61,660 bases of DNA from positions 1-61,660 of the forward strand of contig CACXER010000007.1 of assembly GCA_902766765.1 (NCBI GenBank). The letters are read 5' to 3'. The stretch comes from an uncultured Elusimicrobium sp. (lineage in GTDB: Bacteria; Elusimicrobiota; Elusimicrobia; Elusimicrobiales; Elusimicrobiaceae). The translations under genes and the position numbers were made by a program. The notes under the pieces were generated by a model. That model searched no databases. It worked only from the letters and a program-made list of their open reading frames with translations, and had not been told where the DNA came from. This document shows positions 1-7,233 of this stretch, in pieces (position 1 is the stretch's first letter; each line of letters begins with the position of its first letter).

Positions 1-1
1 A

Positions 2-244
2 GCGTTTGTACGTTCGTTACAAACCGACCCGGTGAATGCGGAAACATATATGTATTTGGTACAAATCGGCTTACTGGAAAACAACGTTGATGAGGCGCAA
101 GCATGGTTGGATAAATTTCGGCAAGGTCCGGATGGGGTAAAGGAACAAGAATTTTTAACGCGTGCGGAAAATTATCCCCAAGCCAATATATTGCAACGGC
201 AAATCAATGCCCGACGCGCGCAAAATGCCCGACGGGGAAAATAG
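2..244 (+). CDS. TPR-type protein, C-terminal fragment (truncated by window edge)
   Basis: The frame is open from the first bases of the window, so this is the last 80 residues of a longer gene. A GTG at 32 is an internal codon rather than a likely start. The visible part reads as helical hairpins (YMYLVQIGLLENNVDEAQ, then a second helix around AWLDKF), typical of the end of a tetratricopeptide-repeat protein, and closes with a basic tail rich in Arg and Ala. TPR proteins usually scaffold protein complexes; no specific role can be given. The downstream neighbour is tRNA-Thr, 81 bp away on the same strand. Confidence 0.6.
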   Translation, partial: AFVRSLQTDPVNAETYMYLVQIGLLENNVDEAQAWLDKFRQGPDGVKEQEFLTRAENYPQANILQRQINARRAQNARRGK

Positions 245-325
245 CCGTTGCGCGCAAAGCCCCACAAGCCGCGTGCAAAAGTTATGCTTTTTTTGTAAAA
301 TATAAAAGTAGCGAAAAGATTTATT

Positions 326-398
326 GCCAAGATAGCTCAGCTGGTAGAGCAATCGCTTCGTAAGCGATAGGTCCGGGGTTCGATCCCCCGTCTTGGCT
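326..398 (+). tRNA. tRNA-Thr (anticodon CGT)
   Basis: A full cloverleaf can be drawn. The acceptor GCCAAGA pairs with TCTTGGC, the D-arm is GCTC/GAGC, and the anticodon stem ATCGC/GCGAT encloses the loop TTCGTAA with anticodon CGT. The T-arm is CCGGG/CCCCG around TTCGATC. It reads ACG threonine codons. CCA is not encoded. A terminator hairpin follows at once, and a structured element follows the hairpin; that element carries the reverse complement of this tRNA's T-arm (see findings). Confidence 0.96.
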
Positions 399-404
399 GG
401 AATT

Positions 405-434
405 AAAAAAGCACCCATCAGGGTGCTTTTTTAA
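405..434 (+). terminator. Rho-independent terminator after tRNA-Thr
   Basis: The stem AAAAAAGCACCC / GGGTGCTTTTTT with an ATCA loop ends in a T-run, 7 nt after the tRNA. Confidence 0.9.
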
Positions 435-437
435 TTT

Positions 438-716
438 CACTCAAGACAGGGCACAAACTGCTTTGTGCCCGTGGGGGATCGAAGCCCGCAGCGATGTTTT
501 TGTTTGAGCGCGCGTAAGCCGCGAAAGGCAAAAACCGCGAGGGCGGGCCCGGGTAAAAGCCCGCAAAGCCTTGCGGGCGTATCAATAAGCGTTGCCGAAG
601 GCAAGGTTAATCCCGTTAGGGATTTAACCGTCAGGAAATTTATGCAGGGCGATCCCGAAAAAGTCCCTCTTTTTGTGAGCACTCAAGACAAGGCACAAAC
701 TACTTTGTGCCCGTGG
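438..716 (+). repeat. tRNA-linked structured element, copy A
   Basis: This non-coding stretch holds several hairpins. A 37-bp sequence at 438-474 recurs at 680-716 with 35 of 37 bases the same. Each copy carries a hairpin (GGCACAAA/TTTGTGCC). Between the copies lie CGCAGCGATG (489-498), ACCGCGAG, and a TCCCGTTAGGGA hairpin near 611-622. The same order of motifs follows tRNA-Arg on the other strand (46480-46616), so the two are members of one family. Bases 473-483 are the reverse complement of the T-arm of the adjacent tRNA-Thr (379-389). The open frames here have no start signals and do not look like protein. The role is unknown. Confidence 0.7.
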
Positions 717-728
717 ATTGGTCAGTCT

Positions 729-761
729 AAAAAGCCGCCCCTTGTATTCACAAGGGGCGGC
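729..761 (-). terminator. Terminator of preA
   Basis: A perfect 12-bp stem (GCCGCCCCTTGT/ACAAGGGGCGGC) with an ATTC loop is followed on the minus strand by a T-run. It lies 24 bp past the preA stop codon. Confidence 0.9.
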
Positions 762-784
762 ATATTTCCAAATACAATTTCCGC

Positions 785-1969
785 TTATTTTCCGCTCGTA
801 ATTGCTCCCACCGGACAAACAAAACGGCATAATCCGCACCCGACACAACGAGTCTTATCCACCCGAATATATCCATCGTCCAAACGCAGCGCTTGGTGTT
901 CCGATTCGCTACAAATCGTTACACACTTGCCGCAACGGCCGCAAACATCGTGTGCAATCTGCGGATAAGCCAGCGGGGTTTTTGGTAAATTCTCGTGCGT
1001 ACAAAGCGTTGCAATGGCTTTGTCCTTCAAGGCGCGAACCTCACTGAATCCTTTTTCTTCCAAATAGGTGCTCAGTCCTTTTAACATCGGCCCGATTACC
1101 TTGTATCCATTGAGCATCACTTCCGTGCATACTTGCACCGCATCCGACCCCACTGCTATGTATTGCACGGCGTCTTCCCAGGACGAAATTCCCCCCATTC
1201 CCAAAATGGGCAATTTACTGGCTTGACGTATTTGGGCTACACACCGTAGTCCAATCGGTTTAACCATCGTGCCCGAACAACCGCCGTAGGTGGTTTTTCC
1301 GTTGACGTTGAGTAGGGGTTTAAATGTATTTATATCTATCCCCATAAAACCTCGCACCGTATTGATAGCGGCCAAGCCGTCCGCATTTGCACTTTCTACG
1401 GCACGGGCAATACGGGCAATATCGGAAACATTGGGAGATAATTTTACAAACACCGGTTTTTGGGCCACTTCTTTTACCCATTTAGTAATTTGCGCCGACA
1501 CTTCCGCATCCGTACCGATAGCCATACCAATGCCTTTTTCCGGCATCCCGTGCGGACATGAAAAATTCAATTCAAACGCATCTGCCGGCGTGTTGTTAAT
1601 CGTTTTAACCAAATCTTGCCACGCGTCTTTATTGACAGGGGCCATAATGCTGGCAATAATCACTTTGTGCGGATATTTTTGTTTCAAGAATTTAATTCCC
1701 TCACACCAGTATTTGACCGTTTGGTGGCTGAGCAACTCTATATTTTGAAACCCGATAATTCGTTTTCTATCATGCAACACCGCATAACGCGGGCTGGCTT
1801 CATTCATTTCTAAATCATCGGGCGTAATGGTTTTAAGTACGGCTCCCCCCCAACCCATTTCAAAGGATTTATCAATGCTTTCTATCAAGGCCGTCGGCGG
1901 AGCCGAAGCGAGCAAGAACGGATTTTCAAAATCAATCCCTAAAAAAGATGTATGTAAGTTGGCTGTCAT
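785..1969 (-). CDS. preA: Dihydropyrimidine dehydrogenase subunit PreA-like / DHOD-family flavoprotein with ferredoxin tail
   Basis: The N-terminal 310 residues form a dihydroorotate dehydrogenase-type FMN barrel (NFSCPHGMPEKGIG, then the GGISSWEDA phosphate-binding turn). Two [4Fe-4S] motifs follow at the C-terminus: C343-C346-C349-C353 and C375-C378-C381-C385. This is the layout of PreA, which with PreT reduces uracil or thymine using NAD(P)H in the cytoplasm. The length of 394 aa fits. No preT lies next to it, so the electron partner must be encoded elsewhere or differ. By eye, the position of the human DPD active-site Cys (GLACGQD) is Ile here (GMAIGTD). An AGAGAGG ribosome site precedes the ATG. 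Pyrimidine specificity is inferred from family membership. Confidence 0.85.
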   Translation of the reverse strand: MTANLHTSFLGIDFENPFLLASAPPTALIESIDKSFEMGWGGAVLKTITPDDLEMNEASPRYAVLHDRKRIIGFQNIELLSHQTVKYWCEGIKFLKQKYPHKVIIASIMAPVNKDAWQDLVKTINNTPADAFELNFSCPHGMPEKGIGMAIGTDAEVSAQITKWVKEVAQKPVFVKLSPNVSDIARIARAVESANADGLAAINTVRGFMGIDINTFKPLLNVNGKTTYGGCSGTMVKPIGLRCVAQIRQASKLPILGMGGISSWEDAVQYIAVGSDAVQVCTEVMLNGYKVIGPMLKGLSTYLEEKGFSEVRALKDKAIATLCTHENLPKTPLAYPQIAHDVCGRCGKCVTICSESEHQALRLDDGYIRVDKTRCVGCGLCRFVCPVGAITSGK

Positions 1970-2032
1970 AAAAAACCTCTCTATTAAAAGTCTTTTTCAT
2001 TCTAGCAAAATTTTCACCCGGGTATTAAATGA

Positions 2033-2062
2033 TTTTGTATTTTAGCCAATTTTTGCTATACT
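2033..2062 (+). promoter_or_regulatory. Extended -10 promoter of the pilin gene at 2101
   Basis: TGC-TATACT (2054-2062) is an extended -10 box. The -35 (TTTTGT, 2033-2038, 18-bp spacer) is weak. The pilin ATG lies 38 bp downstream with a GGGAG ribosome site. Unlike several other pilin promoters in the window, its spacer has no A-tract. Confidence 0.55.
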
Positions 2063-2100
2063 ATGGTTAGCAGTAGGATCTTTTATATAGGGAGAAATGT

Positions 2101-2631
2101 ATGAAAAACCAATACGGTTTTACCTTGATTGAATTGTTAGTAGTTGTGTTGATTATCGGTATTTTAACGGCCGTTGCTCTGCCTCAATATACAACGGCGG
2201 TAGAGAAATCGCGCGCCGCCGAGGCCCTCACGCTGATGAGTGCCGTGGCCGGGGCTGCTGAACGTTACCGCTTGCAAAAAGATGTTTGGCCGAATTCTTT
2301 TGCCAAATTAGATTTGGAAGTACCCGTACGGAACGATGGCAAACCTGGCGGTAAAAGTTTTATTATTTCCATGGGAGACGATGCCAGTGACTCCAATCGG
2401 TTTGTAGTTGTAGCTGAACGGGATATCAACAATGCTAAATATGTACTTAAAACCATCATTACCGAAAACGGAAACGGTTCCTTTTCACAAAACCGTATTT
2501 GCACGGAAGAAACATCGTTTGACAGCGGCAAAGTAGACGCTCCGGGTGACGCACAAGCCAAAAAATACTGTGATGCTGTAACAAACGGTGCAGAAAATGT
2601 AGATGGAAACGGTAACCTAGCCGGCTTCTAA
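2101..2631 (+). CDS. Type IV pilin-like protein 1
   Basis: This is a 176-aa prepilin. A short charged leader (MKNQYG) precedes the prepilin peptidase site and the FTLIELLVVVLIIGILTAVA helix, with Glu at mature position 5. Next come the PQYTTAVEKSRAAEAL stalk and a divergent globular domain with two C-terminal cysteines (near 148 and 158) that could form the usual pilin disulfide. It would be processed by PilD and assembled into a pilus or pseudopilus in the inner membrane. It is a single-gene unit with its own promoter and terminator, one of seven such genes in the window; PilT is encoded about 30 kb away. Its role among the paralogues cannot be told. Confidence 0.88.
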   Translation: MKNQYGFTLIELLVVVLIIGILTAVALPQYTTAVEKSRAAEALTLMSAVAGAAERYRLQKDVWPNSFAKLDLEVPVRNDGKPGGKSFIISMGDDASDSNRFVVVAERDINNAKYVLKTIITENGNGSFSQNRICTEETSFDSGKVDAPGDAQAKKYCDAVTNGAENVDGNGNLAGF

Positions 2632-2648
2632 CCTTTGTTATTCTGCAA

Positions 2649-2683
2649 CAAAAGCGGAACTTGTAAAAGTTCCGCTTTTTTTT
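2649..2683 (+). terminator. Terminator after pilin 1
   Basis: The stem AAAGCGGAACTT/AAGTTCCGCTTT with a GTAA loop is followed by a long T-run. Confidence 0.92.
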
Positions 2684-2770
2684 ATGTAAAGAGGGCCCAG
2701 ACGAATCTAGGTCCTAAGGCCCTGGAATTTTCTATCGTTTCTCTTAAACTAACTATATGGGAGGCCCGTT

Positions 2771-3550
2771 ATGAAACGTTTTTTAGTGTATATTTTTCTT
2801 GCCTTTATGGCAGTTCCCTCATTACACGCCACTGTTTTCTTGGTGGGACGTAACATTGCGATTTCTCCCGGGAAATCCGAGGACTCTCTCATGCTCAAAG
2901 ACATGGGGCACTCGTACCTTGTGATTGTACCCGACTCACCCGAAAAAGTGAAACAGGTCTCTCCGCTCTATGCCCAATGGGAAAAAGAAATCGGTTGCGG
3001 CAAACGCGGCGTCATTATCGGCGCATACCCGGAAGATAATGTCAGTTTACTTAAGGCCTCTTTACAAGCCCAAATCAATGCGACACGGGAAGATGTACCC
3101 ACACAATCGTTCTTATGCGGCACGCAAGATAAAAAAACCGTGTGGAATTTTACCGGCGGCCCCGTTAAGTCTAATTTAGCGGAAGAAGAATTCATCCGCC
3201 GCCTCTTACTCAATGTGCAAAGATACATCACGGTCACCAAAGAGCATCCGATAGATTACCATGCGCTGCGCTCGGTGGCAGAGAGAACCAAAAATCCAGA
3301 AGCGACCTGGGCACAAAATTGTAATGCTTTCGCGTTCTCGCTGTTAGTTTATAGCGGGGTAAATGAAATCCCGACGATATCCACTCGTCATCGCGCCATG
3401 CCGGGGCATCATCGTTTATTACCGGACACCCTGTTCTATACATTCCCCCCAACCTCGGGAATATTAGAGAAGTTGCGCACGGAAAAATCTACTTTTCCTC
3501 ACGTGCTCAACCGAATTATACGCAGTATTCGCTGTCAGTTACAGCGTTGA
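2771..3550 (+). CDS. Secreted protein of unknown function, possible permuted papain-fold peptidase
   Basis: This is a 259-aa protein with a clear signal peptide (a hydrophobic stretch ending at about LHA, residue 21). A conserved-looking GHSYLVIVP sits near residue 48, and NCNAFAFSLLVYSG near residue 178 with later histidines (RHRAMPGHHR). A His early and an Asn-Cys-Asn later is the order seen in circularly permuted NlpC/P60-like and PPPDE-type cysteine peptidases, but the assignment is by motif only and is weak. GGGAGG precedes the ATG. The last 16 bp overlap the convergent phage Rz1-like gene, so it sits on the prophage border and may be host gene or phage cargo. Confidence 0.6.
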   Translation: MKRFLVYIFLAFMAVPSLHATVFLVGRNIAISPGKSEDSLMLKDMGHSYLVIVPDSPEKVKQVSPLYAQWEKEIGCGKRGVIIGAYPEDNVSLLKASLQAQINATREDVPTQSFLCGTQDKKTVWNFTGGPVKSNLAEEEFIRRLLLNVQRYITVTKEHPIDYHALRSVAERTKNPEATWAQNCNAFAFSLLVYSGVNEIPTISTRHRAMPGHHRLLPDTLFYTFPPTSGILEKLRTEKSTFPHVLNRIIRSIRCQLQR

Positions 3551-3726
3551 GCATCTACGCAAAGGCAATAATGCACCAATAAGGCACGGGCATTTTGGTC
3601 GTTGACGCCGGTATCTTTATAATCAAAAGCAATCCGGCAGGCGGGGAGGTTACTTGGTTTGTTTAAGTTTATCCCGCACGCAGTGAGCAGACATCCGCCC
3701 CACAGCATCAGTAATATCCTGTGCAC
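3535..3726 (-). CDS. Rz1-like outer-membrane spanin lipoprotein
   Basis: This is a 63-aa protein with a short signal sequence and the lipobox LTAC (lipidated Cys at about residue 17), then a short mature part. Its first 77 bp lie inside the end of the upstream Rz-like frame in another reading frame, the classic embedded Rz/Rz1 arrangement. Such pairs fuse the inner and outer membrane in the last step of lysis of Gram-negative hosts. Sequence identity to known Rz1 proteins is not recognisable, which is normal for spanins; the call rests on architecture and on its place at the end of the lysis cassette. Confidence 0.72.
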   Translation of the reverse strand: MHRILLMLWGGCLLTACGINLNKPSNLPACRIAFDYKDTGVNDQNARALLVHYCLCVDAQRCN

Positions 3727-3853
3727 GTGAAATTTCCTTGATTTCCTGTTTGAGTGCGGCCAGTCGCTCGGCTTTCTTTCCGTCCTGCCGGACGAAATAC
3801 ACTAGCACTCCTAACAAGCCGCACCCAACAAGCAGTCCAAAAACTGTTTCCAT
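3650..3853 (-). CDS. Rz-like inner-membrane spanin
   Basis: This is a 67-aa protein: one N-terminal membrane segment (VFGLLVGCGLLGVLVYFV) followed by a charged, coiled-coil-like helix (AERLAALKQEIKEI). Its start overlaps the stop of the upstream small membrane protein (TAATG), which suggests translational coupling. With the overlapping lipoprotein frame it forms a two-component spanin. It is shorter than lambda Rz but matches the compact spanins of many podoviruses. Confidence 0.68.
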   Translation of the reverse strand: METVFGLLVGCGLLGVLVYFVRQDGKKAERLAALKQEIKEISRAQDITDAVGRMSAHCVRDKLKQTK

Positions 3854-4032
3854 TATTTAACCAGTTTCCCGTCGGGATTAAATAAAGACAAGGCCGCTAA
3901 AAGGTTAATAATCTTCGCCAGCACATTGTCGTCTTTTTGCGTGGGCGTCAGTTTTACAATGATAGACGCCACGGTTACTACACCGCCGATAACGGCTAAA
4001 ATATCTTTCCAATTACTATGTATCCACTCCAT
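3853..4032 (-). CDS. Small phage membrane protein, possible holin
   Basis: This is a 59-aa protein starting MEWIHSNWKDILAV, with a GGAG ribosome site 9 nt before the ATG. A longer frame upstream has no such site. It has one clear membrane segment (ILAVIGGVVTVASIIVKL) and a second weakly hydrophobic helix (IINLLAALSLF). Its position between endolysin and spanins and its size fit a holin or lysis regulator, but the XhlA-like protein encoded just upstream competes for that role. Confidence 0.6.
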   Translation of the reverse strand: MEWIHSNWKDILAVIGGVVTVASIIVKLTPTQKDDNVLAKIINLLAALSLFNPDGKLVK

Positions 4033-4034
4033 AC

Positions 4035-4424
4035 TTATTTCTCCTTTATTTCGATGTGCGGCCAATCTTTTAGATGGGCCCATTTGCCCCCATACACAAA
4101 TTCACTTGTAATGATTCCCTCGGCCCGTAATATATTTGCCACCGTATCAAACCGGATAAGCATTTCGTTAAACCGGCTGATGTTCTGCCAATCAATCGGA
4201 TACGGGGCTATATCTACGGCAAGGGATGGAATTTTGTTGTGCGCCGAATGCGGATAACGTACTTTACTCGTACCTTGCTTGTATGCGGCATTTTGTGCTT
4301 GTTCCCCCCGGCGTCCTTCCAACACCGAAAAATCATACTGCTTGATGAGTTCGTTGCAAACGGATTGCAAGTCCGGGTGGCACGTAGCCAAACGAGCCAA
4401 ACTCGTTTTACTGAATTTCGGCAT
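4035..4424 (-). CDS. Endolysin, M15 family L-Ala-D-Glu / D-Ala peptidase
   Basis: This is a 129-aa protein starting MPKFSKTSLARL with GGAG upstream. The zinc peptidase motif of the VanY/M15 family is present: S60-A-H62, then D71 in SLAVDIAP, and the late WPH (H123) followed by E125. Such enzymes cut the peptide part of peptidoglycan for host lysis. There is no signal peptide, so export depends on a holin. It overlaps the upstream XhlA-like gene by 17 bp and is followed 3 bp later by the small membrane protein. Confidence 0.88.
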   Translation of the reverse strand: MPKFSKTSLARLATCHPDLQSVCNELIKQYDFSVLEGRRGEQAQNAAYKQGTSKVRYPHSAHNKIPSLAVDIAPYPIDWQNISRFNEMLIRFDTVANILRAEGIITSEFVYGGKWAHLKDWPHIEIKEK

Positions 4425-4617
4425 TATGTTGCTCCTGCACTTCGGCCAAGGTTTCAAGCCGGATAATCCGACGGTCAAAGTTATTATGCTTTTCCACTTT
4501 TTTATCTAGCCGTGCTATATCCCGCCGGATGGCTTTGAGTTCAAACCACACAAACCCCGCCATAAAGGTGAGATACAGCACTTCTTTCCACGAGAGTCCC
4601 ATATCTGCCGGTATCAT
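4408..4617 (-). CDS. XhlA-like phage membrane protein (holin-associated)
   Basis: This 69-aa protein has one N-terminal membrane helix (EVLYLTFMAGFVWFEL) and then a heptad-rich coiled coil (IRRDIARLDKKVEKH ... IRLETLAEVQEQ). This is the layout of haemolysin XhlA and other pinholin-type proteins, though topology could also fit an anchor. The ATG follows the stop codon of the preceding gene directly. Confidence 0.6.
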   Translation of the reverse strand: MIPADMGLSWKEVLYLTFMAGFVWFELKAIRRDIARLDKKVEKHNNFDRRIIRLETLAEVQEQHNAEIQ

Positions 4618-4944
4618 TTATAACTCCTCTAAGGCGTGCCGAATTTTTTCGGCTTGTTGTTCCAGTTCCGTCAGTTTGGCAGTATCTTTTTCCGTAGAAG
4701 TTCCCGCCTGAATAGCACGCATAGAACGGATGGCCTTTAAGTCTATTTCGTCTAACTGTTGGATAAGTTCTTCTTTGTGCGCTCGTTTTTGTTGCTCGGC
4801 TTTTTCTTCTTCGGTGTGTCCCCACGCTTCAAGAGCGGCTTGTGTTTCTTTGATTTCATAACCGTTTTGGTGGTTTTGCTCCACAATAAACTCAAGTCTT
4901 TGTGCATCGGTATAAGGTTTATTTAATGTTGCTTTGATTTCCAT
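4618..4944 (-). CDS. Phage tail-fibre-linked protein, coiled coil
   Basis: This 108-aa soluble protein starts MEIKATLNKPYTDAQRLEFI and is mostly charged helix, with the segment ELIQQLDEIDLKAIRSMRAI. Proteins of this type sit just after tail fibre genes in many gut prophages and may help fibre assembly; no activity is known. It starts 9 bp after the tail fibre stop. Confidence 0.6.
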   Translation of the reverse strand: MEIKATLNKPYTDAQRLEFIVEQNHQNGYEIKETQAALEAWGHTEEEKAEQQKRAHKEELIQQLDEIDLKAIRSMRAIQAGTSTEKDTAKLTELEQQAEKIRHALEEL

Positions 4945-4953
4945 AATTCCCCC

Positions 4954-6000
4954 TTAACTCAAACTGATATATCCGCAAGTCCTCCAAAATTTATATCCTA
5001 CTGTATCGCCTGCCCATAACTCAAAATAAGTAGATGTAACAGCACCCCTCACGCCAACGGCCGCATACCCCGCCGCCACTTCTGTAGAAGAATTAAGGGT
5101 GATTTGTATGTTATAGTTAGCATTGGCATACGGTTTCAAAAAATAAACTTGTAAATAACTACCTGTAACAACTCCGCCTTGCTCACACCAGCCGTCGGAA
5201 TATACCCGATACCACGAAGTACCGTTTGAATAAGTTTCTGTAATTACGGTAGGTGTATCCGTTAAATCTTCGTACGAACCGCTTGTTGCCACCATAGAAA
5301 GTGCTCCCGGTTGCAAGGCGGTAGCCCCCGCCGCCGCCCCGGCGCGAATGGTAGCCAAGTCGGCAATAACATCCTGTTTAGCCGCCAACCCCGTCGTCAG
5401 AGAGGAATTCGTGGCATAATCGCCGGCCTCTTGTTTGCCGGCCAGGGCAGTTTGCAAAGCAGTAATATTATTTTTGTTCGTTTCAATTTGTGCGATATCC
5501 ACATTGAATGGACTGCCGATGGAGGCCATTTGTTCGCGTGTAGCACCGGAATTGAGTGCATCTACTTGCGCTGCGGTCAGTTCCGTCTGCGCTTCCGTAA
5601 GCGATTGGGCAGAAACCGGATATTTCATGCAACGGTCCACCCGTTCTGAAAGTTCTTGGATGAGATACGTGAGTTTATCGTACCCTTGTTCGAGAACTTC
5701 TGCATCTAATTCGCCTTGACGCAGTAAATCAATTCCTTGCGTGAGCGGCGTACACCGCACTAACGTAATAAGCCACCCGGTGGCCAACGGTTCCATCTCA
5801 CTATCTAGAGTGGGATAGGTCAATATATGCGAAGTTTCATCAAACTCGTAATTAGATTCCACTTCACTCTGTACCCCTTGCGGCGACGTGATAAATATAC
5901 GAATATCCTGGAGCGAAGATACCGGAAAATCCACGCTCCACTCGCGAGCCAGTCCGTTACCGCTATAAACACATTTTGTCAGTTGCGTAGAAACAGTCAT
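4954..6000 (-). CDS. Tail fibre / tail spike protein with T7-fibre-like N-terminus
   Basis: This is a 348-aa protein. The chosen start is MTVSTQL, with AGGAG directly upstream; a 5-codon longer frame lies inside that ribosome site. Residues 1-130 resemble the podovirus T7-type fibre attachment domain (a SVDFPV, DIRIFI, ...TPLTQGIDL pattern). The middle is Ala/Thr-rich and likely a trimeric stalk. The C-terminal 100 residues are aromatic and Gly-rich (YRVYSDGWCEQGGVV) like the receptor-binding tips of other fibres. It would bind the virion to the cell surface. Confidence 0.75.
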   Translation of the reverse strand: MTVSTQLTKCVYSGNGLAREWSVDFPVSSLQDIRIFITSPQGVQSEVESNYEFDETSHILTYPTLDSEMEPLATGWLITLVRCTPLTQGIDLLRQGELDAEVLEQGYDKLTYLIQELSERVDRCMKYPVSAQSLTEAQTELTAAQVDALNSGATREQMASIGSPFNVDIAQIETNKNNITALQTALAGKQEAGDYATNSSLTTGLAAKQDVIADLATIRAGAAAGATALQPGALSMVATSGSYEDLTDTPTVITETYSNGTSWYRVYSDGWCEQGGVVTGSYLQVYFLKPYANANYNIQITLNSSTEVAAGYAAVGVRGAVTSTYFELWAGDTVGYKFWRTCGYISLS

Positions 6001-6008
6001 TTTTTCTC

Positions 6009-7232
6009 CTAACAATCTAATAAGGTTTTAATTTGTTGCCAACGTGCAAGACGTCCTTTATTATCCGGCGCCCCACACAATACCGCATAAGAAACGCGGG
6101 TAATATCTTGCGTACTAAAGCCATGTGTATTCATCCACGTTTGGATACCGCAACAAAGCCATTGTTCTGCCGGGAAATTTTCCCCGCTTTGGCGAGCCTG
6201 CTGGGCTGATTTCAACCGGAAGTAATCCCGCGCATTGCACCACCCTTTATCCAATGCTTTTTCCGCATCAGTATCCTCTTGAAAATAATGATTTACGAAC
6301 CAATTTTGTTGGGCCGGAGTAGCCGGTAGGTCCTGTAGTTGCATGGCTTTTTCAGCCGCCGCTAATTGTGAAGTATCTAATACAGTTTGCGACGTTAAAA
6401 GTTTCCGTTGCATTTGCACGGTATCGGCGTGTGCTAATCGTGAAAACACATCTGCTTGTGCGGCAGCCGATTGGCGTTGTTGTTGTGCGGCCAGACGGTT
6501 TATTTCTTCCGCAATCGGTTGCCGCAATTCCTCACCCACATCTTGCAGGTGGGACGTGGCTTGTTGTTTGGCGAGCGTCACGTTGGAATCACTTTCCTGC
6601 CAAACACGTTGCCATAAACGAGAAGCCGTGTCATGTACCGCCTGTTGCTGCACTTGTTGTGCGCAGCGTTGGCGTACTGCATCAGATAAGTAGGAACCTT
6701 GCGCGTGCAACACTTGCTGAGCCGTGTGCCAATCTCCCCCCGCCAGCGAACGGGAAATATGTTGCGCCACTGTTTGTGCACGCAAGCGTTTGCCTGCCTG
6801 GACAGATTGTTCTTCGCTAATACCACTCTGTTGCAAATGCGCCTGATAGACCGGCAGTTGTACCGATAAATATGTTTCTAACGCCGCATTATCCGCCGTT
6901 AAAACACCTACTTGTTTGGTCCAAGCGGCTTCTTGATCCAGTTGCGCAAGTTGTTGTTGGTGTTGCTGTTTTTCCTCTTCGCGCTTGGCACTATCGCGCA
7001 AGGCAGCATAGTCCCAGGCGGCCGGTGTATCAACGGCTGATTTTTCCAAATGTGAAACGGCAAATTGGTCTAAAAAACCACTGGACACTGTACCGGTTTT
7101 ACTGACTTGCTTTTGCACTTCCTGTGCGAGTGTATGACGCACCTCTTCCGGGTTATATGGGGATACTGTTGCCTGAGGGGTGAACGTCTGTTCCGTCGGT
7201 AAAAGATGCGATGTAACAGGTACTGTTGGCAT
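6009..7232 (-). CDS. Internal virion / DNA ejection protein candidate
   Basis: This 407-aa protein is rich in Gln and Ala, with long helices (KREEEKQQHQQQLAQLDQEA) and no membrane segment. Its place between the tail tubular proteins and the fibre is where podoviruses encode the core proteins ejected with the DNA (T7 gp15/gp16 type). No enzymatic motif is seen. The call rests on position, composition and the similar neighbour encoded just upstream. Confidence 0.55.
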   Translation of the reverse strand: MPTVPVTSHLLPTEQTFTPQATVSPYNPEEVRHTLAQEVQKQVSKTGTVSSGFLDQFAVSHLEKSAVDTPAAWDYAALRDSAKREEEKQQHQQQLAQLDQEAAWTKQVGVLTADNAALETYLSVQLPVYQAHLQQSGISEEQSVQAGKRLRAQTVAQHISRSLAGGDWHTAQQVLHAQGSYLSDAVRQRCAQQVQQQAVHDTASRLWQRVWQESDSNVTLAKQQATSHLQDVGEELRQPIAEEINRLAAQQQRQSAAAQADVFSRLAHADTVQMQRKLLTSQTVLDTSQLAAAEKAMQLQDLPATPAQQNWFVNHYFQEDTDAEKALDKGWCNARDYFRLKSAQQARQSGENFPAEQWLCCGIQTWMNTHGFSTQDITRVSYAVLCGAPDNKGRLARWQQIKTLLDC

Positions 7233-7233
7233 A

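Noticed and set aside
155-418. Minus-strand open frame over tRNA-Thr
   Set aside because: It is the known false frame read from the antisense of a tRNA (translation contains GDRTPDLSLTKRLLYQLSY); no ribosome site.
465-968. 167-codon open frame through the tRNA-linked element
   Set aside because: It crosses hairpins, the preA terminator and the end of preA on the other strand; composition is not protein-like.
4954-6000. Diversity-generating retroelement of the BPP-1 type near the tail fibre
   Set aside because: The virion genes resemble BPP-1, but there is no reverse transcriptase frame and no template/variable repeat pair near the fibre gene.
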